Shown piece by piece: positions 1 to 7,855 of a DNA stretch of 64,000 nucleotides. Each line of letters begins with the position of its first letter. Position 1 is the first letter of the stretch. Location: positions 1,426,001 through 1,490,000 of the forward strand of contig NZ_CP031305.1 in the NCBI RefSeq assembly GCF_004799645.1, written 5' to 3'. Made by a program: the position numbers and the translations under genes. Origin of the DNA: Natronorubrum bangense. GTDB lineage: Archaea; Halobacteriota; Halobacteria; Halobacteriales; Natrialbaceae. Below the pieces are notes generated by a model that was not told the origin of the DNA, searched no databases, and saw only the letters and a program-made list of their open reading frames with translations.

Positions 1-489
1 GCACTCGTCGAAGACGACCGCAAGGGCCGGTTCGACCGCGAACACGCCGAGGAACTCGGTGTCCCTGTCGGGCCGAAGTTCTCGAAACTCCACGCGGGCG
101 AGTCGGTCGAACTCGAGGACGGGACCGTCGTCGCCCCCGAAGAGGTCGTTGGCGAGCCACGCCCCGGTCGCTCGCTCGTCTACACCGGTGATACGCGGCC
201 GACGACGACGACGATTGAAGTCGCCGACGAACCCGACTTGCTGATCCACGACGCGACCTTCGCTGACGATCGCGCTGATCGCGCTGCGGCGACAGCCCAC
301 TCGACGGCGCGACAGGCGGCTGAGATTGCAAACAGAGCCGGCGCGGATCGGCTCGCCTTGATGCATCTCTCCTCGCGGTATGCGGGCCACACCGATGACC
401 ATCTCACACAGGCTCGAGCGATCTTCGACGGCGAGGTGTTCGTCCCCGAGGACGGGCAGAAACTCGGGATTCCGTATCCAGACGACTGA
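1..489 (+). CDS. rnz: Ribonuclease Z (tRNase Z), C-terminal part
   Basis: Only the last 162 codons lie in the window; the frame is open from base 1. RNase Z cuts the 3-prime trailer from tRNA precursors in the cytoplasm using two zinc ions in a metallo-beta-lactamase fold. The segment shows YTGDTRP, whose Asp is a family metal ligand, HDATF, and near the end LMHLSSRY, which matches the family HFSSRY motif whose His also binds metal. The N-terminal HxHxDH site is outside the window. The gene ends with GIPYPDD. The next 210 bases have no gene but hold one copy of a dispersed 50-base repeat. Identity is well supported by motif order. Confidence 0.9.
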   Translation, partial: ALVEDDRKGRFDREHAEELGVPVGPKFSKLHAGESVELEDGTVVAPEEVVGEPRPGRSLVYTGDTRPTTTTIEVADEPDLLIHDATFADDRADRAAATAHSTARQAAEIANRAGADRLALMHLSSRYAGHTDDHLTQARAIFDGEVFVPEDGQKLGIPYPDD

Positions 490-512
490 TACGGGCTGCT
501 ATCTGTCAGTTC

Positions 513-562
513 CGGCGCGACCTCGAGCTGTCCTGTGGTTACGCCGGTACATCGGTACAGCA
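513..562 (+). repeat. Dispersed 50-base repeat, copy A
   Basis: This 50-base stretch shares roughly 40 of 50 positions, without gaps, with 3572-3621. Shared blocks are CGGCGCGACC at the start, TCCTGTGGT in the middle, and TCGGTACAGCA at the end. Both copies are on the same strand and lie just after the stop codon of a plus-strand gene (24 bases after here). Function is unknown; it could be a processed 3-prime UTR element or a small mobile repeat. Confidence 0.6.
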
Positions 563-701
563 AACCGTATGCGGTAGACTGACCGAAATGTGCTCGGTCT
601 GTTTCGCTGACTGCTGTTCGGCTTGAACGGCGACTTTACGGGTCAGCTGTCGGACACACGCAGCTTCCGACCCAGGTATTTTCGCTTCCGGACACGACCC
701 T

Positions 702-2018
702 GTGACAGTGCGCCACATTCAGGTCACAGTACCGATCGGCAAACGGGAGACTGTCCTCGAGTTGCTCGATGAGGAGGGAGTCGACTACGTCGTTACTGAT
801 GAAACCAGTAGCCGAGAGTACGACACAGTCGTCTACTTTCCGCTCCCGACGAACGCCGTCGAGCCGATTCTCGATTCGCTCCAGAATGTGGGCGTCGATC
901 AGGAGTCCTATACCGTCGTCATGGACGCTGAGACGGTTGTCTCGACGAAGTTCGACGAACTTCAGGAAGCGTACGCGACAGAAAGTGTCGAAGAAGAACA
1001 GATCTCCAGACAGGAACTGCTCACCCAGGCAAACGAACTGACGCCGACGTTCAGCGTGTTCTTTACGATGACGCTGATCAGCGCCGTCGTCGCAACCGTT
1101 GGGCTCCTGTTAGACTCGCCGGCTGTCGTTGTCGGCTCGATGGTGATCGCCCCGCTGATCGGGCCCGCCTTGAGCGCATCCATCGGTACCGTCGTCAACG
1201 ATCGAGAGGTGTTTTTTACGGGGATGCGCTATCAGTTTGCGGGCGTCGCTGGAGGCATTGTCGCTGCGGCGATCTTCGCGTGGCTGTTCCAGACACTGTT
1301 TCTCGTACCACCCGGAGCCGAGATTACCGAAATCGACGAAGTTGCGGAGCGTATCGCGCCGGAGCTGCTCTTGTTGCCTGTGGCACTCGGGGCCGGCGCC
1401 GCAGGCATCCTCAGCCTCGCAACCGGCTTTTCGGTGGCGATCGTCGGTGTGATGATCGCTGCGGCGCTGGTTCCTCCGATGGCTGCCGCCGGAATCGCGC
1501 TCGCGTGGGGGCTCCCCGTTGCGGCGCTGGGTTCGACAGTACTCGTCCTGGTGAACCTCCTTGGGGTCAATCTCGCCGGACTCCTGACGCTCTGGTATAT
1601 CGGCTATCGTCCGGAAAACTGGTTCGAGACGTCGATCGCACAACGCAAGCTACTCAAACAGATCGGCGTCTTCGTCGTTGTCATCGCCGTTCTCTCGCTG
1701 TTTCTGGCTGGGATAACGTACACGTCCTATCAGGTTTCGGCGTTCGAAGAGACGGCGTCTCAGGAAGCGGAAGACGTGCTGGCCGAGCACGACGCGTTAA
1801 CACTCCTCGAGCTCTCGGTCGAGGTCCACGAAGATGGAGCGCCGTTTGGGTCCTCGCTCGATGCAACCGAGCAGGTTGATGTCGTCATCATCGAGGTTGG
1901 TGGGCCGCCGGAGACGTACGATTCTGCCGTGATCGAGCAACTCGACGAGCGGATCAACCAGCATACGGCCGACGAGACGACGGTCCAGGTCAGGTTTGTC
2001 ACGACTGGCTCGGGATGA
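702..2018 (+). CDS. DUF389 / TIGR00341 family membrane protein
   Basis: A 438-residue protein starting at GTG. Residues 1-80 form a soluble N-terminal domain (VTVPIGKRETVLELLDEEGV). From about residue 115 there are several hydrophobic helices, beginning with the family signature around DSPAVVVGSMVIAPLIGP, and a C-terminal soluble tail follows. This layout and length match the DUF389 (TIGR00341) family of archaeal and bacterial membrane proteins, whose biochemical role is not established. It is monocistronic here, with a converging zinc-ribbon gene 8 bases downstream. The ATG codons inside the frame are too far in and would remove the soluble domain, so the GTG is preferred. Confidence 0.85.
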   Translation: MTVRHIQVTVPIGKRETVLELLDEEGVDYVVTDETSSREYDTVVYFPLPTNAVEPILDSLQNVGVDQESYTVVMDAETVVSTKFDELQEAYATESVEEEQISRQELLTQANELTPTFSVFFTMTLISAVVATVGLLLDSPAVVVGSMVIAPLIGPALSASIGTVVNDREVFFTGMRYQFAGVAGGIVAAAIFAWLFQTLFLVPPGAEITEIDEVAERIAPELLLLPVALGAGAAGILSLATGFSVAIVGVMIAAALVPPMAAAGIALAWGLPVAALGSTVLVLVNLLGVNLAGLLTLWYIGYRPENWFETSIAQRKLLKQIGVFVVVIAVLSLFLAGITYTSYQVSAFEETASQEAEDVLAEHDALTLLELSVEVHEDGAPFGSSLDATEQVDVVIIEVGGPPETYDSAVIEQLDERINQHTADETTVQVRFVTTGSG

Positions 2019-2026
2019 CCGTTCCG

Positions 2027-2224
2027 TCAGTCTCTGGCGACGCGTTCGATGCTGGCCGAGCCACATCGTGGACACTGCTGAAAGGGTGACTCATCGAAGC
2101 TCGTGCCGCAACTCGGGCACGTCTCACGATCCGTCTCGATACCGCTCGTGCCACAGACCCCACACTGTTTTCGTGACGCCCTGAAGTGAGCCGTGCAGGA
2201 ATCGCATCTGTATACCCCCGGCAT
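2027..2224 (-). CDS. Small double zinc-ribbon protein
   Basis: A 65-residue protein with four CxxC pairs in order: CDSC, CGVC, CPSC and CPRC. This predicts two zinc ribbons. Short haloarchaeal proteins of this kind are common and often bind nucleic acid or partner proteins, but no specific function can be read here. The start is an ATG (MPGVYRCDSC) directly before the first knuckle. The gene converges with the DUF389 gene, leaving 8 bases between stop codons. The regular knuckle spacing, not length, is what makes it a real gene. Confidence 0.75.
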   Translation of the reverse strand: MPGVYRCDSCTAHFRASRKQCGVCGTSGIETDRETCPSCGTSFDESPFQQCPRCGSASIERVARD

Positions 2225-2435
2225 AGTCGTCCGACATTCGGGGCGGTCAAATGTGTTGGGCCGTCAGCTGGCTCGGCGTTTAGCGTGCGTGTTCTATCGC
2301 GGCCTGCTCTCGTGGCCGACGCACGGACAGTTCCCTCGTCATCGCGTTGTTTGCCGGCCACCCGACGCAGTTTCGCTGCGGTATCAAAAGTACCATACCA
2401 CCCCACGACTCAGTAGACCGTATCAGGTGGTTTCC

Positions 2436-3548
2436 GTGACCGAAAAACGCGAATACAAAGACGACTATCCAAACAAGACGCTGTATATTCCGGGTCCGAC
2501 CGAGGTACGCGAGGACGTTATCGAGGCGATGTGCGAGCCGATGTTCGGCCACCGCATGGACCAGATGACCGACCTCTATACGACTATCGTCGAGGACACG
2601 AAGGAGTTCCTCGGCACCGACAACGAGGTCGTCATCCTCACGGGCTCGGGAACGGAGTTCTGGGAGGCGTCGACGCTCAACCTCGTCGACGAGAACATCC
2701 TCGTCCCGACCTGTGGCAGTTTCAGCGAGCGCCACGCCAACGTCGCCGAGCGACTGGGCAAGAATGTCGACCGCCTCGAGTACGAGTGGGGCCAAGCCAT
2801 CAAGCCCGAGGACATCCGCGCGGAACTCGAGGAAAGCGACACCGACTACGACGTGGTCGCGACCGTGATGAACGAGAGTTCGACCGGCGTCCGCAACCCC
2901 ATCGAGGAGATCGGTGACGTCGTCGCCGAGTATCCGGACACCTACTTCGTCGTCGACGCCGTCTCCTCGCTTGGCGGCGACTACGTCGACATCGACGAGC
3001 ACAACATCGACGTCATCTTCGCCTCGAGCCAGAAGGCCTTCGCCATGCCACCGGGGCTGGCGATCTGTGTCGTCAGCGACGATGCCTACGAGCGTGAACT
3101 CGAGAAAGGCTCCGCCTCGTGGTACGGCGGCTTCCAGCGCACGATCGACTACTACGAGCGCAAAGGGCAGACCCACTCGACGCCGGCGATCCCGATCATG
3201 CTCGCCTACCGCAAGCAGATGAAGTACATGCTCGAGGAGGGCCACGAGGCACGGAGCGAGCGCCACCGCGAGATGGCCGAGTACGTCCGTGAGTGGGCCG
3301 ACGAACACTTCGAGATGTTCCCCGAGGAGGGCTACGAGTCCCAGACTGTGGCCTGTATCGAGAACACACAGGGAATCGACGTCGCCGAAACCATCGAAAC
3401 CGTCAACGAGGAGTACGACATGGCGTTTTCGAACGGCTACGGCTCCCAACTCGGCGAGAAGACGTTCCGCATCGGTCACATGGGCGAACACGACCTCGAG
3501 TCGATCACAGAACTGACCGACGCCATCGAAGACGTCGCTGACCTCTGA
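2436..3548 (+). CDS. Class V aminotransferase, alanine-glyoxylate/serine-pyruvate type
   Basis: A PLP-dependent aminotransferase of about 370 residues. The open frame reaches back to 2193, but family similarity begins at YKDDYPNKTLYIPGPTEV, so the GTG at 2436 is chosen; a GTG at 2427 is also possible. Visible marks are PGPTEVREDV near the N-terminus, the TGSGTEFWEA cofactor loop, DAVSSLGG with the PLP-ring Asp, and SSQKAFAMPPG with the Schiff-base Lys. The family includes alanine-glyoxylate, serine-glyoxylate and serine-pyruvate enzymes; the substrate cannot be decided from sequence. It stands alone. A second copy of the dispersed repeat follows its stop. Confidence 0.85.
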   Translation: MTEKREYKDDYPNKTLYIPGPTEVREDVIEAMCEPMFGHRMDQMTDLYTTIVEDTKEFLGTDNEVVILTGSGTEFWEASTLNLVDENILVPTCGSFSERHANVAERLGKNVDRLEYEWGQAIKPEDIRAELEESDTDYDVVATVMNESSTGVRNPIEEIGDVVAEYPDTYFVVDAVSSLGGDYVDIDEHNIDVIFASSQKAFAMPPGLAICVVSDDAYERELEKGSASWYGGFQRTIDYYERKGQTHSTPAIPIMLAYRKQMKYMLEEGHEARSERHREMAEYVREWADEHFEMFPEEGYESQTVACIENTQGIDVAETIETVNEEYDMAFSNGYGSQLGEKTFRIGHMGEHDLESITELTDAIEDVADL

Positions 3549-3571
3549 GACGGACCGCTGTAAGCCTTTTT

Positions 3572-3621
3572 CGGCGCGACCGCGCCCCATCCTGTGGTCG
3601 TGCCGGTCTATCGGTACAGCA
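3572..3621 (+). repeat. Dispersed 50-base repeat, copy B
   Basis: Partner of the element at 513-562, same orientation and same length, beginning 23 bases after the aminotransferase stop codon. A short T-run (CCTTTTT) lies immediately before it, so it could sit just beyond or within a transcription end. The equal distance from the upstream stop in both copies (23-24 bases) is notable. No protein frame is shared between the copies. Confidence 0.6.
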
Positions 3622-3692
3622 TTCTATCTCGTGTGCTGAACCAACTGCTCTGTAGATGTTTTCCCATATGGGGTTAACCATCTCCGGAGCGA

Positions 3693-4130
3693 ATGAGTGG
3701 TATGATTGATCAACCAGTAGAAGATGTGATGACACGCTCGGTGCACACCATCAGTAGAGAGACAACGGCGTGTGAGGTTGCCGTCCTCTTCGCAGAGCAT
3801 ACCATCGGTTCTACGGTGGTGGTTGCGCCCGAGACGGGCGAGGTCACTGGTATCGTGACCGAATCAGATATCATGCAGCAAGTTGCAGCAGGCGCTGATA
3901 TCGAATCCGTTCGTGTCGACTCGTTTCTGTCTGCGCCGGTCATCACGATCGACAGTTCGGAAAATATCCACACAGCAGCCGACGTGATGAAAGACCACTC
4001 AATCCGGCGGCTCCCTGTCGTTGACGATGGTGATCTCGTCGGCATCCTCACAACGACTAATCTCACTCATTATCTGCCCCGCTTACGCAAAACGATCCTT
4101 CGTGAGCGGAACGAACGGTCCGGGCAGTGA
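3693..4130 (+). CDS. Two-CBS-domain protein
   Basis: A 145-residue protein made almost entirely of two CBS motifs, at about residues 7-65 and 72-132. Typical features are PVEDVMTRSVHTI, TGIVTESDIMQQV, and, in the second unit, SIRRLPVVDDGDLVGILTTTNL. CBS pairs bind adenine nucleotides or related ligands and act as regulatory modules; the partner is not shown by the context because the gene stands alone. The start ATG at 3693 is preceded by GGAG about six bases upstream; an internal ATG three codons later is also possible. Confidence 0.85.
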   Translation: MSGMIDQPVEDVMTRSVHTISRETTACEVAVLFAEHTIGSTVVVAPETGEVTGIVTESDIMQQVAAGADIESVRVDSFLSAPVITIDSSENIHTAADVMKDHSIRRLPVVDDGDLVGILTTTNLTHYLPRLRKTILRERNERSGQ

Positions 4131-4267
4131 TGGTTCTTTTCGCAGTGACTGTCATCGCTCGCTGACTGTCAAAGCGTGCTGAAGACGCGCTCTGTACCTT
4201 GTACAGCCGCGAGAGCAGATATTGCAACCGATGCTAGCCACCGAAAGCCGACGAGAACCCGCGTCGG

Positions 4268-4275
4268 ATTTATAC
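4268..4275 (+). promoter_or_regulatory. TATA-like box for the DUF460 gene
   Basis: The bases TTTATA at 4269-4274 lie about 27 bases before the GTG at 4299. This is the expected archaeal TATA-to-start spacing for a leaderless mRNA and supports 4299 over the upstream in-frame start at 4176. Confidence 0.5.
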
Positions 4276-4298
4276 GCTACTCGCCCCTAGGGCCGCCT

Positions 4299-6272
4299 GT
4301 GAGCACGCGAACGAGTGCCCTCGATGCAGTCGTCTTCGGGGTCGATATTCAAAGCGGTGACGTGCGGGGCGATGCGCCGTCGTACGCGCTCGTGGTCTAT
4401 GACGGCGACAACCTCACACGGGACGTCGTCACCCACCGCAAACTCCGGCGGCTGATCGACGACGAGGAGCCGGCGATCATCGCGACGGACAACATGTACG
4501 AGCTGGCGGCCGACAAGGACCAGCTGATTCATTTCCTTGGCTCGCTGCCCTCCGGGACGATGCTCGTCCAGGTAACGGGGGCCGAACAGCCCGAGCCGCT
4601 CTCTCGAGTCGCGAAACGCCACGGGATTCCCTACGGCAAACAGCCGATGCAAGAGGCCGAAGCCGCCGCGCGGCTGGCCGCCCACAACGTCGGCCACGAG
4701 GTCTCTGCGTTTACGGATACGACCGAAGTCAAGGTCTCGAGAGGCCGATCGACCGGCAGCGGTGGCTGGAGCGAGGATCGCTATACGCGTCGCATCCACG
4801 GCTCGGTTCGGAAGCGGACGCGAGAGGTCGAGTCCGAACTCGAGAACGAAAACCTCGAGTACGACAGGGAGATCCGGGAGGCTTACGGCGGCTACGCGAA
4901 CGCCGTCTTCACCGTCTCCGCCCGCCCCAGCGACATCCCCGTCTCGCGCAACCGGTCGGGTGACGTCCGCGTCGAGATCGAACGCGAGCGCCGCGATGGC
5001 ATCGAGTTCCGTCCGCTCGCCAAACGTCGGGATCACGTCATCGTCGGCATCGATCCCGGCACGACAACCGCGGCTGCGATCGTCTCTCTCGAGGGCGAGG
5101 TGCTCGACGTCTGGAGTTCGCGGACCAGCGACACCGCCGACGTGATCGAGTGGATCGTCGAGCGCGGCCGTCCGATCATCGTTGCAGCGGACGTGACGCC
5201 GATCCCCGAGACGGTCGAGAAATTCCGCCGGAGCTTCGATGCGGCGGGCTGGACGCCGACGAGCGATCTCCCGATCGACGAGAAACAACACCGGACGCGT
5301 CACGACCCCTACGACGATGACCACCAGCGCGACGCGATGGCCGCGGCGCTGTATGCCTTCGACGCCCACGAAGACCAGTTCGAGCGGATCGCCACCAAAC
5401 TCCCGCCGGGGCTCGACCGTGGCGAGGTGACGGCGCGTGTCGTCGCTGGCGAGGAAAGCGTCGAAGCCGTGCTCAGGGAGCTGGACGACGACGAAGAGCC
5501 AGAGTCGGAGTCGACTGAACACGAACCGCGTGAGCTGACGCCCGAAGAACGTCGAATCAAGGACCTCGAGCGACAGGTCGAGCGCCTTCAATCACACGTC
5601 GGGACCCTCGAGGGTCGCCTTGAGGACCGCGAGGATCGTATCGACGACCTCGAGACCGAACTCAGCGTCGCCCGACGTGAGGAGCGAACGAAGGTGCGAA
5701 AGGACCGGGAGGTCTCCCGACTCGAGCGAAAGGCCAACCGCTTGGAACGCGAACGAGATGCGGCCCGCGAGGAGGTCGACGGCCTCGAGCGGAAAGTCGA
5801 CCGGATGAAAGCACTCTGGAAGCTCGACCATTCGAACTTCAGCGACGTCTCGGCGGAAAAAGAGGGACTGGTGCCGGTCAAGGTTGCAGAGAAGTTTACG
5901 AAAGGCTCAATTCGCGAGGCTAACGAACAGTACGGCATCGCGCCCGGCGACATCGTTTTCCTCCGGGATGCAAGCGGGGCGGGCCGCTCGACGGCCGAAC
6001 TGCTCGCTGACTTCGAGCCACGGGTCGTCCTGAAACAGGGCGGGCTCTCAGAGATCGCCGACGAGATCCTCTTCGACGCCGACATTCCAGTCGGTCCCGC
6101 TGACGACGTTGCGATGCAGGAAGTCGACGAACTCGCTGTTGCCCGTGAGGACGATGTCGAAGCCGTCATCGACGACTGGCACGAACGTGCCGAAGAACGT
6201 AAACGAGACCGCAAGGCGGCGATGGTCGATCAACTCATCAGCGAGCATCGAGCGGGCGACAATCAGGCGTGA
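4299..6272 (+). CDS. DUF460 protein with RNase H-like domain and coiled coil (COG2433)
   Basis: A 657-residue protein. The frame is open from 4176, but the leaderless TATA box and the MSTRTSALDAVVFGVDIQSG start favour GTG 4299. The N-terminal half holds a domain starting VFGVDIQSGD; a second RNase H/RuvC-like fold begins at about residue 248 (HVIVGIDPGTTTAAAIVSLE) and includes a later DPYDDDHQRDA segment. A charged coiled coil covers about residues 410-545, then a conserved C-terminal domain of about 110 residues. The architecture fits archaeal DUF460/COG2433, probably a nucleic-acid-related protein of unknown activity. It stands alone. Confidence 0.85.
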   Translation: MSTRTSALDAVVFGVDIQSGDVRGDAPSYALVVYDGDNLTRDVVTHRKLRRLIDDEEPAIIATDNMYELAADKDQLIHFLGSLPSGTMLVQVTGAEQPEPLSRVAKRHGIPYGKQPMQEAEAAARLAAHNVGHEVSAFTDTTEVKVSRGRSTGSGGWSEDRYTRRIHGSVRKRTREVESELENENLEYDREIREAYGGYANAVFTVSARPSDIPVSRNRSGDVRVEIERERRDGIEFRPLAKRRDHVIVGIDPGTTTAAAIVSLEGEVLDVWSSRTSDTADVIEWIVERGRPIIVAADVTPIPETVEKFRRSFDAAGWTPTSDLPIDEKQHRTRHDPYDDDHQRDAMAAALYAFDAHEDQFERIATKLPPGLDRGEVTARVVAGEESVEAVLRELDDDEEPESESTEHEPRELTPEERRIKDLERQVERLQSHVGTLEGRLEDREDRIDDLETELSVARREERTKVRKDREVSRLERKANRLERERDAAREEVDGLERKVDRMKALWKLDHSNFSDVSAEKEGLVPVKVAEKFTKGSIREANEQYGIAPGDIVFLRDASGAGRSTAELLADFEPRVVLKQGGLSEIADEILFDADIPVGPADDVAMQEVDELAVAREDDVEAVIDDWHERAEERKRDRKAAMVDQLISEHRAGDNQA

Positions 6273-6299
6273 GCTGTGCTCGCGGGCCGGCTCGGAGTC

Positions 6300-6451
6300 T
6301 CACTCCGGCGGCCCCCTCGGCAACAGCAGCTGTGGAATCGCTTCGATCTCGAGTTCGTCGACGGGCCGGTGACGAACAGCGCGTGCCCGAGACAGCCGAT
6401 CGCGACGAGACTGAAGACGGCGACTGCGGCCTCGAGGGAACGAAGCGACAA
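6300..6451 (-). pseudogene. Possible frameshifted small membrane protein
   Basis: Reading the minus strand from a TTG at 6451 gives LRSLEAAVAVFSLVAIGCLGHA followed by LFVTGP, a convincing membrane helix. The same frame then turns into poor Ser/Arg-rich sequence. Shifting by one base near VTGP restores haloarchaeal codon use (VDELEIEAIPQLLLPRGPPE) and a stop at 6300. This suggests a one-base deletion, a sequencing error, or chance. There is no good start codon. It directly follows the small membrane protein gene at 6468-6647 on the same strand. Confidence 0.25.
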
Positions 6452-6467
6452 AATCTTTCGCTGTCTG

Positions 6468-6647
6468 TCAGAACATCCCGAAACTCTGGAGCATGCCCGA
6501 AACCAGCGCCTTGACGATGATGCCAAGGCCGGCGAGGACGAGTGCGATACCGGCGGCGATCAGGAGGTTCTGAGAGGCGATGAGTGCGATGCCGGCGAGA
6601 AGAATCAACAGGCCGGCGATACCCTGCGGACCGAGATTTTTCAGCAT
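6468..6647 (-). CDS. 59-residue two-helix membrane protein
   Basis: A short frame of 60 codons starting at ATG 6647, reading MLKNLGPQGIAGLLILLAGI and ending LQSFGMF. It has two hydrophobic helices, about residues 9-24 and 28-46, rich in Gly, Ala, Leu and Ile, with no charged residue inside them. Codon use is typical for the replicon. It resembles short haloarchaeal membrane proteins of the DUF7470 type, a name I recall but cannot verify. Function is unknown. The intergenic space to the divergent aIF-1A gene at 6772 is 124 bases, enough for two promoters. Confidence 0.65.
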   Translation of the reverse strand: MLKNLGPQGIAGLLILLAGIALIASQNLLIAAGIALVLAGLGIIVKALVSGMLQSFGMF

Positions 6648-6771
6648 ACGAAGGGCTGGCCAGCCAAGGGAAATAAACGGCCTGGTTTTTCGGCCTCGAG
6701 GGCGATGTTGCCGGATAGACTGTCAACTGAATCGATAAAGGGTTAAACCGATCGAATGTGAACTATGGGCC

Positions 6772-7062
6772 ATGAGTGACGACGGTGAGGGCGGTCGGAA
6801 GAACCTCCGGATGCCTGAGGACGATGAGGTCTTTGCGACCGTCACTAACATGCTCGGGGCGAACCGTGTAAAAGTACGCTGTGCAGACGGACAAGAGCGC
6901 ACTGCACGTATTCCTGGGAAGATGCAAAAGCGCATCTGGATTCGCGAAGACGACGTCGTTCTCGTCGAGCCGTGGGACTGGCAAGACGAGAAAGCAGATA
7001 TCACCTGGCGCTACGAAAAAAGCGAAGCCGACCAGCTCCGACGCGAAGGCCATATTCAGTAG
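6772..7062 (+). CDS. eif1A: Translation initiation factor aIF-1A
   Basis: A 96-residue factor that binds the A site of the small ribosomal subunit and helps place initiator tRNA on the start codon. The single S1/IF1-type OB fold spans about residues 20-85: [32 protein letters not shown] and [17 protein letters not shown] all match the archaeal/eukaryotic eIF1A family, and the length is normal. The N-terminal tail is short and Gly/Asp-rich. It is monocistronic, with a possible TATA region (ATAAAGGGTTAAA) about 30 bases before the ATG. Confidence 0.95.
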   Translation: MSDDGEGGRKNLRMPEDDEVFATVTNMLGANRVKVRCADGQERTARIPGKMQKRIWIREDDVVLVEPWDWQDEKADITWRYEKSEADQLRREGHIQ

Positions 7063-7223
7063 CGGCACACGGTTTTGCTGTCGTTCGATGCTACGGACTC
7101 GAGTCAGTAGCGACTCGGTAGGGACTCGAGTGGAACGGTTTTGATACAGAAAGAAGAGCCGAGCGACACCAGCGTCAGTGTTCGATCGGTTCGGTAAGCC
7201 GCAATAAAAACGCTACCGGGTCG

Positions 7224-7727
7224 TTATTCTTCGTCGCCGTTTTCTTCGTCGCCGTTGTCAGCTGCCTCGACCTCGATCGAACCACGCATTGCGGTGGAGT
7301 GAGGCAGACAGACGTAGTCGACCATCTCCTCGCTGGCTTCGAACTCGAGGAACTGGTCGTCGGGTTCGGTGTCGTTGGTCTCATCGGTTGCGTAGTCGTC
7401 GATGACCTGGTCGTCTGCGTCTCGGATTTCGATGTTGTGGGACTGACCGTCGCCTTCTTCCCAGCCGATCTCGTACTCTTCGCCCTCTTCGAGGACGAGC
7501 GTTGGGTTCTGGACGCCGTCGATCTCCGACGGTTCGACGCCTTCCCAGCCAGCCGTGTCGCCGTAAAGGACGATTCTCTCGCCCGCCTCCATCTCGAAGC
7601 TTTCCTCTTCCTCGTCACCATTCCCGTTGTCGTCGTCGTCGGAACAACCGGCGACGAGTGCGGTTGCCGCTGCTGCGCCCGTGACCTTCAGCGCTGTCCG
7701 CCGCGAAATTGGGTTGTCTCGTGCCAT
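7224..7727 (-). CDS. Tat-exported cupredoxin lipoprotein (halocyanin-like)
   Basis: A 167-residue secreted blue-copper-type protein. The ATG at 7727 (MARDNPISRRTALKVTGA) is chosen over an upstream start at 7796 because it places a twin-arginine motif near the N-terminus; a lipobox LVAGC follows. After a Gly/Glu/Asp linker comes one cupredoxin domain. Copper ligands are visible: His in SHNIEI, then Cys, His and Met in YVCLPHSTAM. The protein should sit on the outer face of the membrane and carry electrons, but its partner is unknown. The C-terminus is acidic (NGDEENGDEE). Confidence 0.85.
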   Translation of the reverse strand: MARDNPISRRTALKVTGAAAATALVAGCSDDDDNGNGDEEEESFEMEAGERIVLYGDTAGWEGVEPSEIDGVQNPTLVLEEGEEYEIGWEEGDGQSHNIEIRDADDQVIDDYATDETNDTEPDDQFLEFEASEEMVDYVCLPHSTAMRGSIEVEAADNGDEENGDEE

Positions 7728-7855
7728 CACCGACGGATAAGGGTTGAGTACATAAAAATTGATACCCTCCACCGCGACGCTGTCATGCGTTTCCATACCA
7801 TATCAGTTACTGGTAGTTCTCACCGAGAAGCTAGTTGGAATCTACAAGACAGCGA

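Noticed and set aside
2280-3590. 436-codon minus-strand frame opposite the aminotransferase
   Set aside because: Mirror of a GC-rich gene: Val/Leu/Asp-rich with no family signature; the plus strand has clear PLP motifs.
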